From Candidatus Omnitrophota bacterium (GTDB lineage: Bacteria > Omnitrophota > Gorgyraeia > Duberdicusellales > 4484-171), in assembly GCA_028717025.1 (NCBI GenBank), contig JAQUOR010000032.1, positions 1 to 11,623 on the forward strand: 11,623 nt of DNA. The letters run 5' to 3'. The notes under the pieces were generated by a model. That model had not been told where the DNA came from, searched no databases, and worked only from the letters and a program-made list of their open reading frames with translations. Every line of letters begins with the position of its first letter. The first letter of the stretch is position 1. Positions 4,565 to 11,623 of this stretch are shown piece after piece. The position numbers and the translations under genes are program-made.

Positions 4565-5253
4565 CGTTTTTTAGAATGCGCCTTGCGATAAAACGATTGA
4601 AGAACGCCCGCGATTTCCTGCGGGGTATCGACAATATGCATCAGTTCAAGATCCTCATCAATCAACGTTCCATATTCTTTCAATGTCTGTCTGCACCACG
4701 ATAAAAGCCCTTGCCAGTAGTCTTTGCCCACCAACACGACAGGAATGGGGTCAATGCGCTGTGTCTGGATCAAGGCTAAGGCTTCAAAGAGTTCATCAAG
4801 CGTGCCAAAACCTCCGGGAAAAACTACAAACGCGCAGGAATATTTAGTAAAGATTACCTTTCGCACGAAAAAGTAACGGAATTCTAAAAGGTAATTGATG
4901 TATGGATTCGGTTTTTGCTGTTCCGGTATGATAATGTTAAGCCCTATCGATAAACCACCGGCTTCAAGCGCCCCCTTGTTTGCCGCTTCCATGATGCCGG
5001 GCCCTGCTCCGGTAATAATACTGTAGCCTTTTTTTGCCAAGAGATGCGCAGTTTTATAAGCAAGCGCATAGTAAGGGTGGTTCTTGGGTGTGCGCTTTGA
5101 GCCGAAAACGGAAACTCCTTTTTTAACCACCGAAAGCGATTCGAAGCCCTCGACGAATTCGCTCATGATACGGAAAATACGCCAGGTATCGGTACTGATA
5201 AAATTCTCGTTTAACGGCGCTTCCAATTGAGGGATAATGGCTTTCTTTCTCAT
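4549..5253 (-). CDS. LOG-family protein (TIGR00730), cytokinin riboside 5'-monophosphate phosphoribohydrolase-like
   Basis: Proteins of this family, often mislabelled lysine decarboxylases, cleave N-glycosidic bonds of nucleoside 5'-monophosphates (AMP or its N6-modified forms), releasing base and ribose 5-phosphate. The 234-aa sequence has the Rossmann-type start SVFGSKRT (48-55), ITGAGPGIMEAANKGA (80-95), the Arg131-Lys132 pair of the RKxxx motif, and the hallmark PGGFGTLDE at 146-154 with the active-site glutamate at 154. The N-terminal extension DTWRIFRIMSEFVEGFE occurs in the longer bacterial members, supporting the start at 5253. The start lies 4 nt after the DUF4870 stop with no Shine-Dalgarno, indicating translational coupling. 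The substrate in this organism cannot be decided; nucleotide salvage or base release is most likely. Confidence 0.9.
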   Translation of the reverse strand: MRKKAIIPQLEAPLNENFISTDTWRIFRIMSEFVEGFESLSVVKKGVSVFGSKRTPKNHPYYALAYKTAHLLAKKGYSIITGAGPGIMEAANKGALEAGGLSIGLNIIIPEQQKPNPYINYLLEFRYFFVRKVIFTKYSCAFVVFPGGFGTLDELFEALALIQTQRIDPIPVVLVGKDYWQGLLSWCRQTLKEYGTLIDEDLELMHIVDTPQEIAGVLQSFYRKAHSKKRKQYS

Positions 5254-5257
5254 AAAA

Positions 5258-5590
5258 CTAAACTACAAATTTGTCAGCTATCTTACTTATAAAACGCATG
5301 CGCGCTAACTTGCCGGTCAAAGAGGAATAAATACCGTAGAGGGAAAGGAAAAGAAAAAGTAATAGCCCCGAGACATAAAACACAATACCTACGAACGGAA
5401 GAAGCGATAGAACGATGAAAACAATTTCACCGATAAAGACAACGATGCCTTGCTTGGCATGAAAATGGGCAAAACGGTTATCTTTCCGGAATATAAACAC
5501 AAGGATCCACAAGAAAAATACGTATGATAACGCCGCAAACGGCGCACCGTCTTTTATTGTATTCTCATCAAGCTGTAATTGTTCTGTCAT
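5258..5590 (-). CDS. DUF4870/Tic20-like small inner-membrane protein
   Basis: This 110-aa protein has three predicted membrane segments (about 17-34, 48-64 and 66-87) and a short charged loop containing FRKDNRFAHFHAKQGIV. The FHAKQ(G/A) motif before the second segment is the signature I associate with DUF4870/Tic20-like proteins. Their function is unknown; they are thought to be inner-membrane proteins. A strong Shine-Dalgarno (AAGGAGG, 4-5 nt from the ATG) fixes the start. It is the first gene of a unit with the LOG and zinc-ribbon genes, led by a good promoter just upstream. Confidence 0.82.
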   Translation of the reverse strand: MTEQLQLDENTIKDGAPFAALSYVFFLWILVFIFRKDNRFAHFHAKQGIVVFIGEIVFIVLSLLPFVGIVFYVSGLLLFLFLSLYGIYSSLTGKLARMRFISKIADKFVV

Positions 5591-5636
5591 ATTCCTCCTT
5601 CAATGTTCGTCATTCGCCTAGCGTTAGATTAAAAGC

Positions 5637-5664
5637 ATTATACTTATTTTTGGATTAAAATCAA
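5637..5664 (-). promoter_or_regulatory. Sigma70-like promoter of the DUF4870-LOG-zinc-ribbon operon
   Basis: On the minus strand, TTGATT (5659-5664), a 16-bp spacer and a perfect TATAAT (5637-5642) predict a start near 5630, about 40 nt before the DUF4870 start codon. It lies downstream of the porin terminator, so the operon is separately controlled. Confidence 0.72.
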
Positions 5665-5739
5665 CCCATTCGAGATGCCTTATACTATCTGCCGGGATGT
5701 CTTGCCGGGCTAAAACGCGGATTTTGCTCGAGGAGAATA

Positions 5740-5774
5740 AAAAACCCCGTTCCGAAATTCGGAACGGGGTTTTT
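5740..5774 (-). terminator. Rho-independent terminator of the porin gene
   Basis: A long GC-rich stem, AAAAACCCCGTTCC with GGAACGGGGTTTTT, extended by GA/TC around a small loop and followed on the minus strand by a T-run. It lies 22 nt after the porin stop. The flanking A and T runs would let it work in both directions. Confidence 0.92.
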
Positions 5775-5795
5775 ATTTACGTTAAAGTAACTGTC

Positions 5796-7184
5796 TTAGA
5801 AGTTTACGTTTAATCCTGCTCTTAAGGAATAAGCTACTTCGTCGTTTGATTTCTCGAAGAAATCTCCGGGAATGAACCAAGCGCCGGTAAGCTTAATCTG
5901 CACGTCTTCGGTGTAATCATACAACGCATAGGCATCAACTTCGCTTCCTAAATACCTGTCGTTGCGATCAACCTGATACGCATTAGCGATTGCAGGGCCT
6001 CTTGCGGGGCTGTACGTGGTCAAATTGCTGTACTGCTCGGCAAGCTGCGAATAAACGTAAGAAAGTCCTAGGGTGATGTCTTCTCTGGGCATCATTGAAC
6101 CATAGAGCATTACGGTGTTTGTGTTGGTGTTCGGGAAAAGAATGTTAATGATCTCTCCCATAGCCTGATCTTCAAACATCGGGTCCCATCCGCCAAAAGA
6201 AGAATTATCAGTATCATCATGTCCGCTTAAATAAGCATAACGGATACCGATTTTCGGGTCATACTTAGTCATGAACTTGTACTCAGCCATTGCCTCTATG
6301 GCATATGCGCTTAAGTGGCGATATTCTCTGGGAGTTGTAGCGTCAACCATGGTAGGAGATGTTCCGTCTGATAAGGTAGGTACTGTTATGTCGCCAAACT
6401 GATACGCACCTTCCAAACCTAACATTAATTTTTCAATGGGGTCAAACTGAATCCTGCCGCCGACTACATATGTCGTAGACTGATTTTCAGGGACCTGAAT
6501 GGTAACGTAGTTCTGGTTTCCATCGTGAGTGTTGTGGGAACCAAAGAAATAACCTTCGGTGATACCGTTGAAGGTACTCCACTGGTATGCCGCGTTCACG
6601 CCCCAAAGAGAGACGTCATCGCGAATCCAGGTTGTTCCTTCATAAGGCTTTGCATAGATGAAATCAAAGGTGAACGGTGAAAAATCCAAAACTGCTTTTA
6701 CTGCATCGAATGATTTTCTTAAACTTAAATCTTGAATGAGCTGAGCAACATTTGCGGTTGCTGTCTGGTTTGTGTCCGGATCGCCAACGATCAATCCGTT
6801 GCCATAACGAAGCAACTGACGACCGACGGTGAGTGAAAGAGGCTGATACAAGAATTCCTTCATCTCGACATAAGCAAGATCAAGCTGTATGTCTGTATTC
6901 GTTGTATCCTCCGAACCCCATAATCTTTCATTGAGCAAACGCACGACTGCTGAAACGTTCTCAGTCAGATTCGCATCAAATCTCAAACGAGTCTGAGTTG
7001 AAAGCGCGTGTCTCGCGTCGTTAATATTGCCGTTCTTAAGACCGTCCCCTAAGGACAAATCTCTTGCGATTCCCTGCGACAAAATGTCTCCGCTTACTTT
7101 AATGTTCTCTACCGCTGCAAAGGCAGGAACAGATAAAGTGAGGGCTAAAAGTGCTACTAACAAAAATAACTTCTTACCCATCAT
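5796..7184 (-). CDS. Outer-membrane beta-barrel porin, alginate-export-like
   Basis: This protein probably forms an outer-membrane channel for small solutes, perhaps sugars. The 462-aa precursor has a clear Sec signal peptide (basic MMGKK, a hydrophobic stretch LFLLVALLALTLSV, then PAFA cut before AVEN at about residue 23/24). The rest shows alternating barrel strands rich in Tyr, Gly and Asp. It includes STQTRLRFDANLTENVSA, AYVEMKEF and LTVGRQLLRYGNGLIVGD, which resemble the alginate-export porin family, and it ends in Phe as expected for barrel assembly. Two adjacent ATG codons follow AAGGAGGAGG; the second (7181) has the better spacing. It is monocistronic, with its own promoter, a leader of about 200 nt and a strong terminator. 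The family name does not prove alginate as substrate. The phosphorylase gene upstream makes oligosaccharide uptake attractive (inference). Confidence 0.87.
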   Translation of the reverse strand: MMGKKLFLLVALLALTLSVPAFAAVENIKVSGDILSQGIARDLSLGDGLKNGNINDARHALSTQTRLRFDANLTENVSAVVRLLNERLWGSEDTTNTDIQLDLAYVEMKEFLYQPLSLTVGRQLLRYGNGLIVGDPDTNQTATANVAQLIQDLSLRKSFDAVKAVLDFSPFTFDFIYAKPYEGTTWIRDDVSLWGVNAAYQWSTFNGITEGYFFGSHNTHDGNQNYVTIQVPENQSTTYVVGGRIQFDPIEKLMLGLEGAYQFGDITVPTLSDGTSPTMVDATTPREYRHLSAYAIEAMAEYKFMTKYDPKIGIRYAYLSGHDDTDNSSFGGWDPMFEDQAMGEIINILFPNTNTNTVMLYGSMMPREDITLGLSYVYSQLAEQYSNLTTYSPARGPAIANAYQVDRNDRYLGSEVDAYALYDYTEDVQIKLTGAWFIPGDFFEKSNDEVAYSLRAGLNVNF

Positions 7185-7275
7185 CCTCCTCCTTTCCTAT
7201 TCTTTAATAATAGGATAAATAAAATTTATCTTTCACAAGGTTTTTGCCTTGCTTATTACCACATCTATAGTTATA

Positions 7276-7332
7276 TCATCCACATCTTGGACAATTTTGG
7301 CTTATTTTCAGCTTCACCTCCTTTTTCGCCAT
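7276..7332 (-). CDS. Possible leader micro-ORF, 18 aa, ending in CPRCG
   Basis: The frame encodes MAKKEVKLKISQNCPRCG inside the porin leader. The ATG at 7332 lacks its own Shine-Dalgarno, but a perfect AAGGAGGTGA (7314-7323) lies within the frame, in front of a possible CTG start. The CPRCG ending resembles half of a zinc knuckle. It may be a leader peptide, the remnant of a small zinc-ribbon gene, or chance. Confidence 0.2.
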   Translation of the reverse strand: MAKKEVKLKISQNCPRCG

Positions 7333-7397
7333 CTTTAAAACCGTCCGCGGATGGTATAACCTAATTAATATAAAAGGGTTTTCAATGAGCTACTAAT

Positions 7398-7426
7398 TTT
7401 TTAGCAGATATTGCTTCTTTTGTCAA
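7398..7426 (-). promoter_or_regulatory. Sigma70-like promoter of the porin gene
   Basis: A consensus -35 TTGACA (7421-7426), a 17-bp spacer and TAAAAA (7398-7403) as a four-of-six -10 box on the minus strand. Transcription would begin near 7391, giving the porin a 5' leader of about 200 nt. Confidence 0.6.
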
Positions 7427-7493
7427 GACTTTTTTCTAAAAATCCTTATGTTTCCTCACCTTTTGCTTCTTCTTGGCCGCTCAAAAACACAAG

Positions 7494-7515
7494 ATATAGT
7501 GAAATTTCACTATAT
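7494..7515. terminator. 22-bp perfect palindrome after the phosphorylase gene
   Basis: The half-site ATATAGTGAAA is followed directly by its exact reverse complement, 12 nt downstream of the phosphorylase stop. As RNA it would form an AT-rich hairpin followed by a T-rich stretch (CTTGTGTTTTTG), a weak terminator. As DNA its perfect dyad symmetry also fits an operator for a dimeric regulator about 70 bp upstream of the porin -35 box. Confidence 0.45.
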
Positions 7516-7527
7516 TTTGCTTCTTTG

Positions 7528-10500
7528 CTACATCATATAGATATCAATCTTTTCGGCCTTACCTTCCCTGATTTTATTACTTAAAGGCGGTTTGATCACA
7601 GAAGAATCGATTGAGTGCTTTCGCCCTTCGATCTGAACGACTATCCTGACAATCTTTGCGTTAGCAAAGGTATCTTTGCGTCCAGGATTATGATAAACGA
7701 CGAGCGTTGAAGAAAAAAGGTTAAAAGCAAATGAATCCTTTTCTATCAGTACCCGTGCACCTTTAAAATCAATACTTTCCTCTTTTTTAGTAAAAAAATC
7801 TGCCTTAAGGAGAGGTGCAAAGCGTATCGACAGGTCTCCTCTTTCGTCCACGAAAAATGGTTTTTGCCCCAGGCAGAGAAGGATCCACATATGCAACAGC
7901 TCAACGGTTGCTCCGCTTAAGCGCGCGACAAAACCTTTACCCCATAAATTTTTATCGGGATGGGCGCTGCTTACGATAAAAGAAGAATTTTCTAAAATGT
8001 TCCTGCCGTAGCGCATAGGCTCAAAGAAACAAACACAGCAATTATAAAAATCGCGGTAGAATTCTTCATAAAAGCCGCTACGAAGCACTTCAAGAAGATA
8101 CTTATATTCCATGTGCAGCCAGATTGACTCGTTCTCCAGCCATCCGGGCACAAATATACGGCTCCTGCCTATTTCTAAAGGTTCCTTTGCCAGCGATGCA
8201 TTGAGCCGGTACATTTTCAGTTCCTTATCAAAGAGTACGGAGCTCTTAAGCGCGCGGTGCACTTCCTTACTGCGTTCAACCTTTAAAAGGCTGACAAACC
8301 CTTCCAGGAAAAGGGGCATATTCCTTCTTAAGAACACAATCGGGGTGACTGTTTTTTTCTTCTGCTGATATTTCGTAACTTCATACATAAAATAGGTACA
8401 ATACTCTCCTTTATTTTTGTCTTTAGCTTTTTCTATACCGCCGTTAAGTTTCTCTATGAGGAGCTCCAGGAAGGTCTCCAGCGACCTGATCGTAACTTCT
8501 TTTTCTGTTCCCGCAAGAAAAAAGAAGGTGTTCCTTCGGAATTCTTCCTTGATGTCGTTTGCCTTGTCCCACCACTCATAGTCACGTCGCGCACGCGCGG
8601 TCTTTTTATACATGCAAAGAAGTTTGTGCATTCGGTGCAGAAAAAAGACTATCTCCTGTGGCATGGCAATCGTAGCAACGCCTTTTCTACTCAATCGCGT
8701 CAATGCTTCGCGCAATAAAAGGCATGCTCTTTTTATTTCCAGGGTCTCGCAAAGCGATGAACCGAACAATGCAGGCAGACCGTTTAAAGAATCGCACCAA
8801 CCTGGTTTATCCGCTTCCATCTCCACGCCGATACCGTCGGGATCAAGCGTCGCAGCCTTGTTCAAAACGAGCGCAAGAAGCTTAGTCACCATGTTCGTCT
8901 TGTAAATAGCGCCGGATTTTTCTCTTGCAAAATTCTTAAACCGCAAACGCTTGGCAATCAAACTTCTCTTTGTATCGTCGGTCGTAAGGCTGTGCCACTG
9001 ATAGACCTTGCCGTCTCTTATGTGGTATCGCGCGCTTCGCTCCTTGACCCTATGCTCGTCATCCCAGAAGTAATACTCCTTCTTCGTAAACAACTCTACT
9101 GCTGCATCCGGATAAAAATAGAGAAAGCTTTCGATAAGGTCCAAGTTATACCGCCAATGGTCTATCCAATACCCTTCACCGAAAGAAGCTGTTGGTTCAC
9201 GCCCTGCCCGTTCAATCAAAGCTTTTGCCAGCTCTTCTCTGCGCGTAATCTCGATACCTTCTTCCTTAAGGAATTTAAAAAAGTCTCCCAGGGGGAATCC
9301 CTTTGTCATAAGGGCCAGGAGCCTCTCGTCTGCCTTTATACTAAACTCCCGCAACAGGCACAGCGCATCTTTTTCTTTAAAAAATAGATTCTCGCCCTTG
9401 ATGACCAGCGGGTTGTAACCGTCGAGTTTAATGAAATTCATAAAATATGCAACGTTCTTTTTCCCGATGGCGGGATTAAAAAACAAATCCATGCGCCTGT
9501 TCTGATTGATGTCGCGGTAATTCGCCTCTCCTTCGCTGAAATACGAAGGAAGAAGCTTAAACTTGTTATAATCACGCTCAAGGTCGCCGTGCTTGCGCGA
9601 AAAAATGTAATACACGGCAGATGAACCTTTAAATGAATAGGGGTATCCCCCGCGTAAAACATTATCCATGTAGGTATACTTCACATAATGGTTTAACTCT
9701 CTTGAACCGGAAACGCAAAGTGCGTTACTCTGGATTTTTGTAATAATCGCTTCGTTCTCTTTCTCTTTGGATACAAGAAAATTTGCATCGATGCCCTGGA
9801 CAAATTTTTTGATAAGCTCAAGCTTGAACGAAGCGCCGAAGGTACTGTAAAACTTCTTTTCTTCCTGGGGTTTAAGGTTCCATTGAAAGTGACTGAACGC
9901 ACAGGGGGTCTTCCCGCAGTCTATCTGCGCCAGAGGTACTTTAAAATCGTCCTGCAGAAATTTTACCGGAATAGAATATGAAATATCCTGCCCGAAAAGC
10001 GCATCCGGATCAACTATCATATACGGATAGACCTTGCGTCCGTTTTTTTCATAGAATGCATAATTAAAATTTGCTCCCTTAAGGAACTTGGTCTGGCTGG
10101 CGTCAACAGGATCGACGATAAGCCGGAAAATGGCCAAATTATCTTTCACTGAGCAGTGCATCCATGCCTCAAGGGTACGCGCCAGGTCTTTTAAGAAGAG
10201 ATTGTTCGAGCCAAAAGGGATTATACGCGGAAGACCGTCGACGATTTCCAAATTCATTGTTTTATCGGAAATATTTTTTATGGAGAGTACCCGCACGAGA
10301 CCTCCCACGGGGGTGTAGGGCAAGGTAAAATATTTTACCGAGAATTGCAAACCTAAGTGATGGTTGGTTTTTGTTATTTCCAGAGAAGGACTTTTTACGG
10401 CCATCACTTCATCGCGCTTGTGCCCCGAGACGACGCGAAAAGGCTCGTGAAACGTCTTGCCGTTAATCTTAAGGAAAGTTCTAAAGCCTATATTCGAAAC

Positions 10501-10722
10501 AAGCGCATATGCTTTATTCGCGGGAAAGAATTCAGCGATGCAGTGGTCTTTATCCTGAAGACCGAAGCTTATCACCCCTTGAGCGCGATTTACGTAAAAA
10601 ACCCACATAGGAACGCCCCAGGCACCGCCGATACCGGGAAGAAAATTAGAAAATGGCTGGGTCTGGTTATAATCCTTGATAAGAAAACTGCCGTCATCCT
10701 GGAGAAAATAATCTTTACTCAT
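7528..10722 (-). CDS. Glycoside phosphorylase, GH94-like (1,2-beta-oligoglucan phosphorylase type)
   Basis: This family breaks a beta-glucosidic bond with inorganic phosphate, releasing glucose 1-phosphate and saving ATP. The protein has no signal peptide, so it acts in the cytoplasm on imported oligosaccharides. Its 1064 residues are near the length of the large GH94-related oligoglucan phosphorylases. The N-terminal sandwich domain carries FSNFLPGIGGAWGVPMWVFY (24-43) and the catalytic barrel follows. It has YWIDHWRYNLDLIE around Asp521 and KPGWCDSLNGLPALFGSSL, where Asp644 is the expected proton donor. I chose the ATG at 10722 because GAGG lies 6 nt upstream; the frame stays open to an ATG at 10791, but the extra 23 residues look non-coding. 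It follows the HAD gene by 91 nt. The exact linkage (beta-1,2 or other) is inferred from remembered similarity. Confidence 0.83.
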   Translation of the reverse strand: MSKDYFLQDDGSFLIKDYNQTQPFSNFLPGIGGAWGVPMWVFYVNRAQGVISFGLQDKDHCIAEFFPANKAYALVSNIGFRTFLKINGKTFHEPFRVVSGHKRDEVMAVKSPSLEITKTNHHLGLQFSVKYFTLPYTPVGGLVRVLSIKNISDKTMNLEIVDGLPRIIPFGSNNLFLKDLARTLEAWMHCSVKDNLAIFRLIVDPVDASQTKFLKGANFNYAFYEKNGRKVYPYMIVDPDALFGQDISYSIPVKFLQDDFKVPLAQIDCGKTPCAFSHFQWNLKPQEEKKFYSTFGASFKLELIKKFVQGIDANFLVSKEKENEAIITKIQSNALCVSGSRELNHYVKYTYMDNVLRGGYPYSFKGSSAVYYIFSRKHGDLERDYNKFKLLPSYFSEGEANYRDINQNRRMDLFFNPAIGKKNVAYFMNFIKLDGYNPLVIKGENLFFKEKDALCLLREFSIKADERLLALMTKGFPLGDFFKFLKEEGIEITRREELAKALIERAGREPTASFGEGYWIDHWRYNLDLIESFLYFYPDAAVELFTKKEYYFWDDEHRVKERSARYHIRDGKVYQWHSLTTDDTKRSLIAKRLRFKNFAREKSGAIYKTNMVTKLLALVLNKAATLDPDGIGVEMEADKPGWCDSLNGLPALFGSSLCETLEIKRACLLLREALTRLSRKGVATIAMPQEIVFFLHRMHKLLCMYKKTARARRDYEWWDKANDIKEEFRRNTFFFLAGTEKEVTIRSLETFLELLIEKLNGGIEKAKDKNKGEYCTYFMYEVTKYQQKKKTVTPIVFLRRNMPLFLEGFVSLLKVERSKEVHRALKSSVLFDKELKMYRLNASLAKEPLEIGRSRIFVPGWLENESIWLHMEYKYLLEVLRSGFYEEFYRDFYNCCVCFFEPMRYGRNILENSSFIVSSAHPDKNLWGKGFVARLSGATVELLHMWILLCLGQKPFFVDERGDLSIRFAPLLKADFFTKKEESIDFKGARVLIEKDSFAFNLFSSTLVVYHNPGRKDTFANAKIVRIVVQIEGRKHSIDSSVIKPPLSNKIREGKAEKIDIYMM

Positions 10723-10778
10723 TTCATTCCTCTCTTTCTTATGCATTCGTGCAGAGCGTATCCTCGTCATAGCGTCAT

Positions 10779-10796
10779 GGGCGATTCCCATCGCCC
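10779..10796 (-). other. Stem-loop between the HAD and phosphorylase genes
   Basis: GGGCGA (10779-10784) and TCGCCC (10791-10796) form a 6-bp GC-rich stem with a 6-nt loop in the 91-nt gap. No U-run follows on the minus strand, so it is not a standard terminator; it could attenuate or stabilise the downstream transcript. Confidence 0.35.
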
Positions 10797-10813
10797 CCTA
10801 AAGACCAATTACC

Positions 10814-11455
10814 CTAACAAAAAACGGTCAGGATCTTGTCAAGGGAAGAGACGACCTTTTTGTTTGTATACTGTTTCACTTCGGAAAGCGTGCTCGACCC
10901 TCCTTTTACAAACACTGCGTCGATACCGGCACGCTTTGCAGTTTCTAAATCAATGCCCATATCCCCGATATATACGGCTTCTTGAGCGGAAAGCTTAAAT
11001 CTTTTTAAGATAGCGCGCAGGATCTTCGGGTTTGGTTTTATGCCGCGTATCGTATCTGCGCAAACAACCATGTCAAAATATTTCCTTATCTTAAGCGCCT
11101 TAAGGATCACGTTCGTAAAACGCTGCGGCCGGTTGCTGGCAATGGCAACTATTTTATTTCTTTTCTTTAAAAGGTAAAGTATTTCTTTGGCGCCCGGTTT
11201 TAAGGAGGCCAGACGGACAAGTGAAGTTTGATGGTGCCTGCGATATATGGTAAGTGCTTTTGTAAACTCTTTTTTTGAAAAAAAAGTCTGCATAAAACGC
11301 TTGTCACCCTTACCCACTTTTCGTTTCACTGTCGCATAGGAAACCGGGGGGTGCCCTAAGGCGCGTAACGTAAAATTCAAGCTTTCTTCGATTGCCCGGT
11401 ATGCATCAACGAGGGTCCCGTCGAGGTCAAAAATAAAAATCTTTTTTTTATTCAT
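10814..11455 (-). CDS. HAD-superfamily phosphatase, phosphoglycolate-phosphatase-like
   Basis: This 213-aa protein has all four HAD motifs. Motif I is FDLDGTL, with nucleophile Asp10 and acid/base Asp12. Motif II is IASN (Ser107), motif III is GIKPNP (Lys140), and motif IV is IGDMGIDLETA (Asp165, Asp169). A helical cap between motifs I and II (about 17-85) places it in the subclass of phosphoglycolate phosphatase and beta-phosphoglucomutase. The second motif-I Asp followed by GT favours a phosphatase. The substrate is unknown; it may be phosphoglycolate or a sugar phosphate. The start overlaps the DUF502 stop by 8 nt and has no Shine-Dalgarno, so translation is probably coupled. The phosphorylase gene follows at 91 nt, and a joint role in sugar-phosphate handling is possible but unproven. 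Confidence 0.87.
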   Translation of the reverse strand: MNKKKIFIFDLDGTLVDAYRAIEESLNFTLRALGHPPVSYATVKRKVGKGDKRFMQTFFSKKEFTKALTIYRRHHQTSLVRLASLKPGAKEILYLLKKRNKIVAIASNRPQRFTNVILKALKIRKYFDMVVCADTIRGIKPNPKILRAILKRFKLSAQEAVYIGDMGIDLETAKRAGIDAVFVKGGSSTLSEVKQYTNKKVVSSLDKILTVFC

Positions 11456-11623
11456 AGGGATTCAGGAGTCCGCCGGAAATAACCAGTTTCACCGCTTCTT
11501 CAACGTTCATGTCCAGGAAAATAAGCTCTTCCTGTGCTATCATAACGACAAAACCCGTAAGCGGTGAGGGGGTAGAAGGAATGAATACGTTATACATGGT
11601 TTTGCCGATCTTTTCGTTAAAAT
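11448..11623 (-). CDS. DUF502 membrane protein (partial, C-terminal part only)
   Basis: Only the last 58 or so residues are visible, entering from the right edge. The segment GKTMYNVFIPSTPSPLTGFV, then a hydrophobic run, IFLDMNVEEAVKLVISGGLL and a short tail, matches the C-terminal region of DUF502 family proteins. These are inner-membrane proteins of unknown function whose transmembrane helices lie further upstream. The stop TAA (11450-11448) overlaps the ATG of the HAD gene in the arrangement ATGAATAA, linking the two in one operon. Confidence 0.85.
   Translation of the reverse strand, partial: FNEKIGKTMYNVFIPSTPSPLTGFVVMIAQEELIFLDMNVEEAVKLVISGGLLNPYE

Larger units (their letters stand above)
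7185..7527 (-). other. 343-bp non-coding region: porin promoter and structured leader
   Basis: Between the phosphorylase stop and the porin start I find a palindrome (7494-7515), a promoter (7398-7426) and a predicted leader of about 200 nt. The leader contains CCATC/GATGG pairing enclosing a CCGCGG-centred near-palindrome (about 7331-7356), a ten-base perfect Shine-Dalgarno, an 18-codon micro-ORF, a CAAGG/CCTTG hairpin (7236-7251) and a GATAAAT/ATTTATC hairpin (7214-7230). It does not match a riboswitch class that I recognise. The length and structure suggest post-transcriptional control of the porin. Confidence 0.5.

Noticed and set aside
4549..5253. Lysine decarboxylase annotation
   Set aside because: The PGGFGTLDE motif is that of LOG-type nucleotide phosphoribohydrolases; no pyridoxal-phosphate lysine motif is present.
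7185..7391. Known riboswitch in the porin leader
   Set aside because: I checked the leader by eye for c-di-GMP-I, fluoride, preQ1 and ykkC-type consensus segments and found none.
10723..10791. N-terminal extension of the phosphorylase to the ATG at 10791
   Set aside because: The extra 23 residues are not family-like, run through a hairpin, and lack a ribosome site, whereas the ATG at 10722 has GAGG at good spacing.
10357..10998. Long plus-strand open frame (213 codons) opposite the phosphorylase start and HAD gene
   Set aside because: It is antisense to two well-supported genes with catalytic motifs, has no recognisable domain, and its composition follows the opposite strand.

Overview
The window reads as a piece of a Gram-negative chromosome from an uncultivated lineage. 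A signal-peptide-bearing outer-membrane porin of the alginate-export type shows there is an outer membrane. The mix of that porin, a very long glycoside phosphorylase, LOG, DUF502 and DUF4870 proteins, short GC-rich palindromes and a GIY-YIG/tRNA junction reminds me of Candidatus Omnitrophota (OP3) or a neighbouring candidate phylum. That placement is an impression, not a computed result. Every gene I can support lies on the minus strand, so the window is best read from right to left.

Right end (about 11623-7528): the tail of a DUF502 membrane protein overlaps a HAD phosphatase by 8 nt. After a 91-nt gap comes a cytoplasmic glycoside phosphorylase of about 1064 aa, resembling GH94 1,2-beta-oligoglucan phosphorylases. 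A 343-bp non-coding stretch follows (7185-7527). It holds a 22-bp palindrome, a sigma70-like promoter and a leader of about 200 nt ahead of the porin gene (7184-5796). The porin gene ends in a strong rho-independent terminator (5740-5774).

Middle (about 5664-3443): a good promoter drives a three-gene unit: DUF4870 membrane protein, LOG-family phosphoribohydrolase and a small zinc-ribbon protein. Next is a roughly 600-bp patchwork. It contains nested inverted repeats, a tRNA 5' half broken by a GC-rich palindrome, a small GIY-YIG nuclease whose last codons and stop lie inside an intact tRNA-Arg(TCG), and then tRNA-Ser(GGA).

Left end (3228-1): an iron-sulfur-type PD-(D/E)XK (RecB/Cas4-like) nuclease stands upstream of a separately promoted operon. 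That operon encodes a ketoacyl-synthase-like protein lacking all three catalytic residues (chain-length-factor type), an acyl carrier protein, and an apparently active ketoacyl synthase cut by the window edge. Together these look like the core of a type II fatty-acid/polyketide-like assembly line whose product cannot be read from this window.

The two points most worth following up are the catalytically dead ketoacyl synthase paired with an active one, and the tRNA/GIY-YIG/palindrome patchwork.
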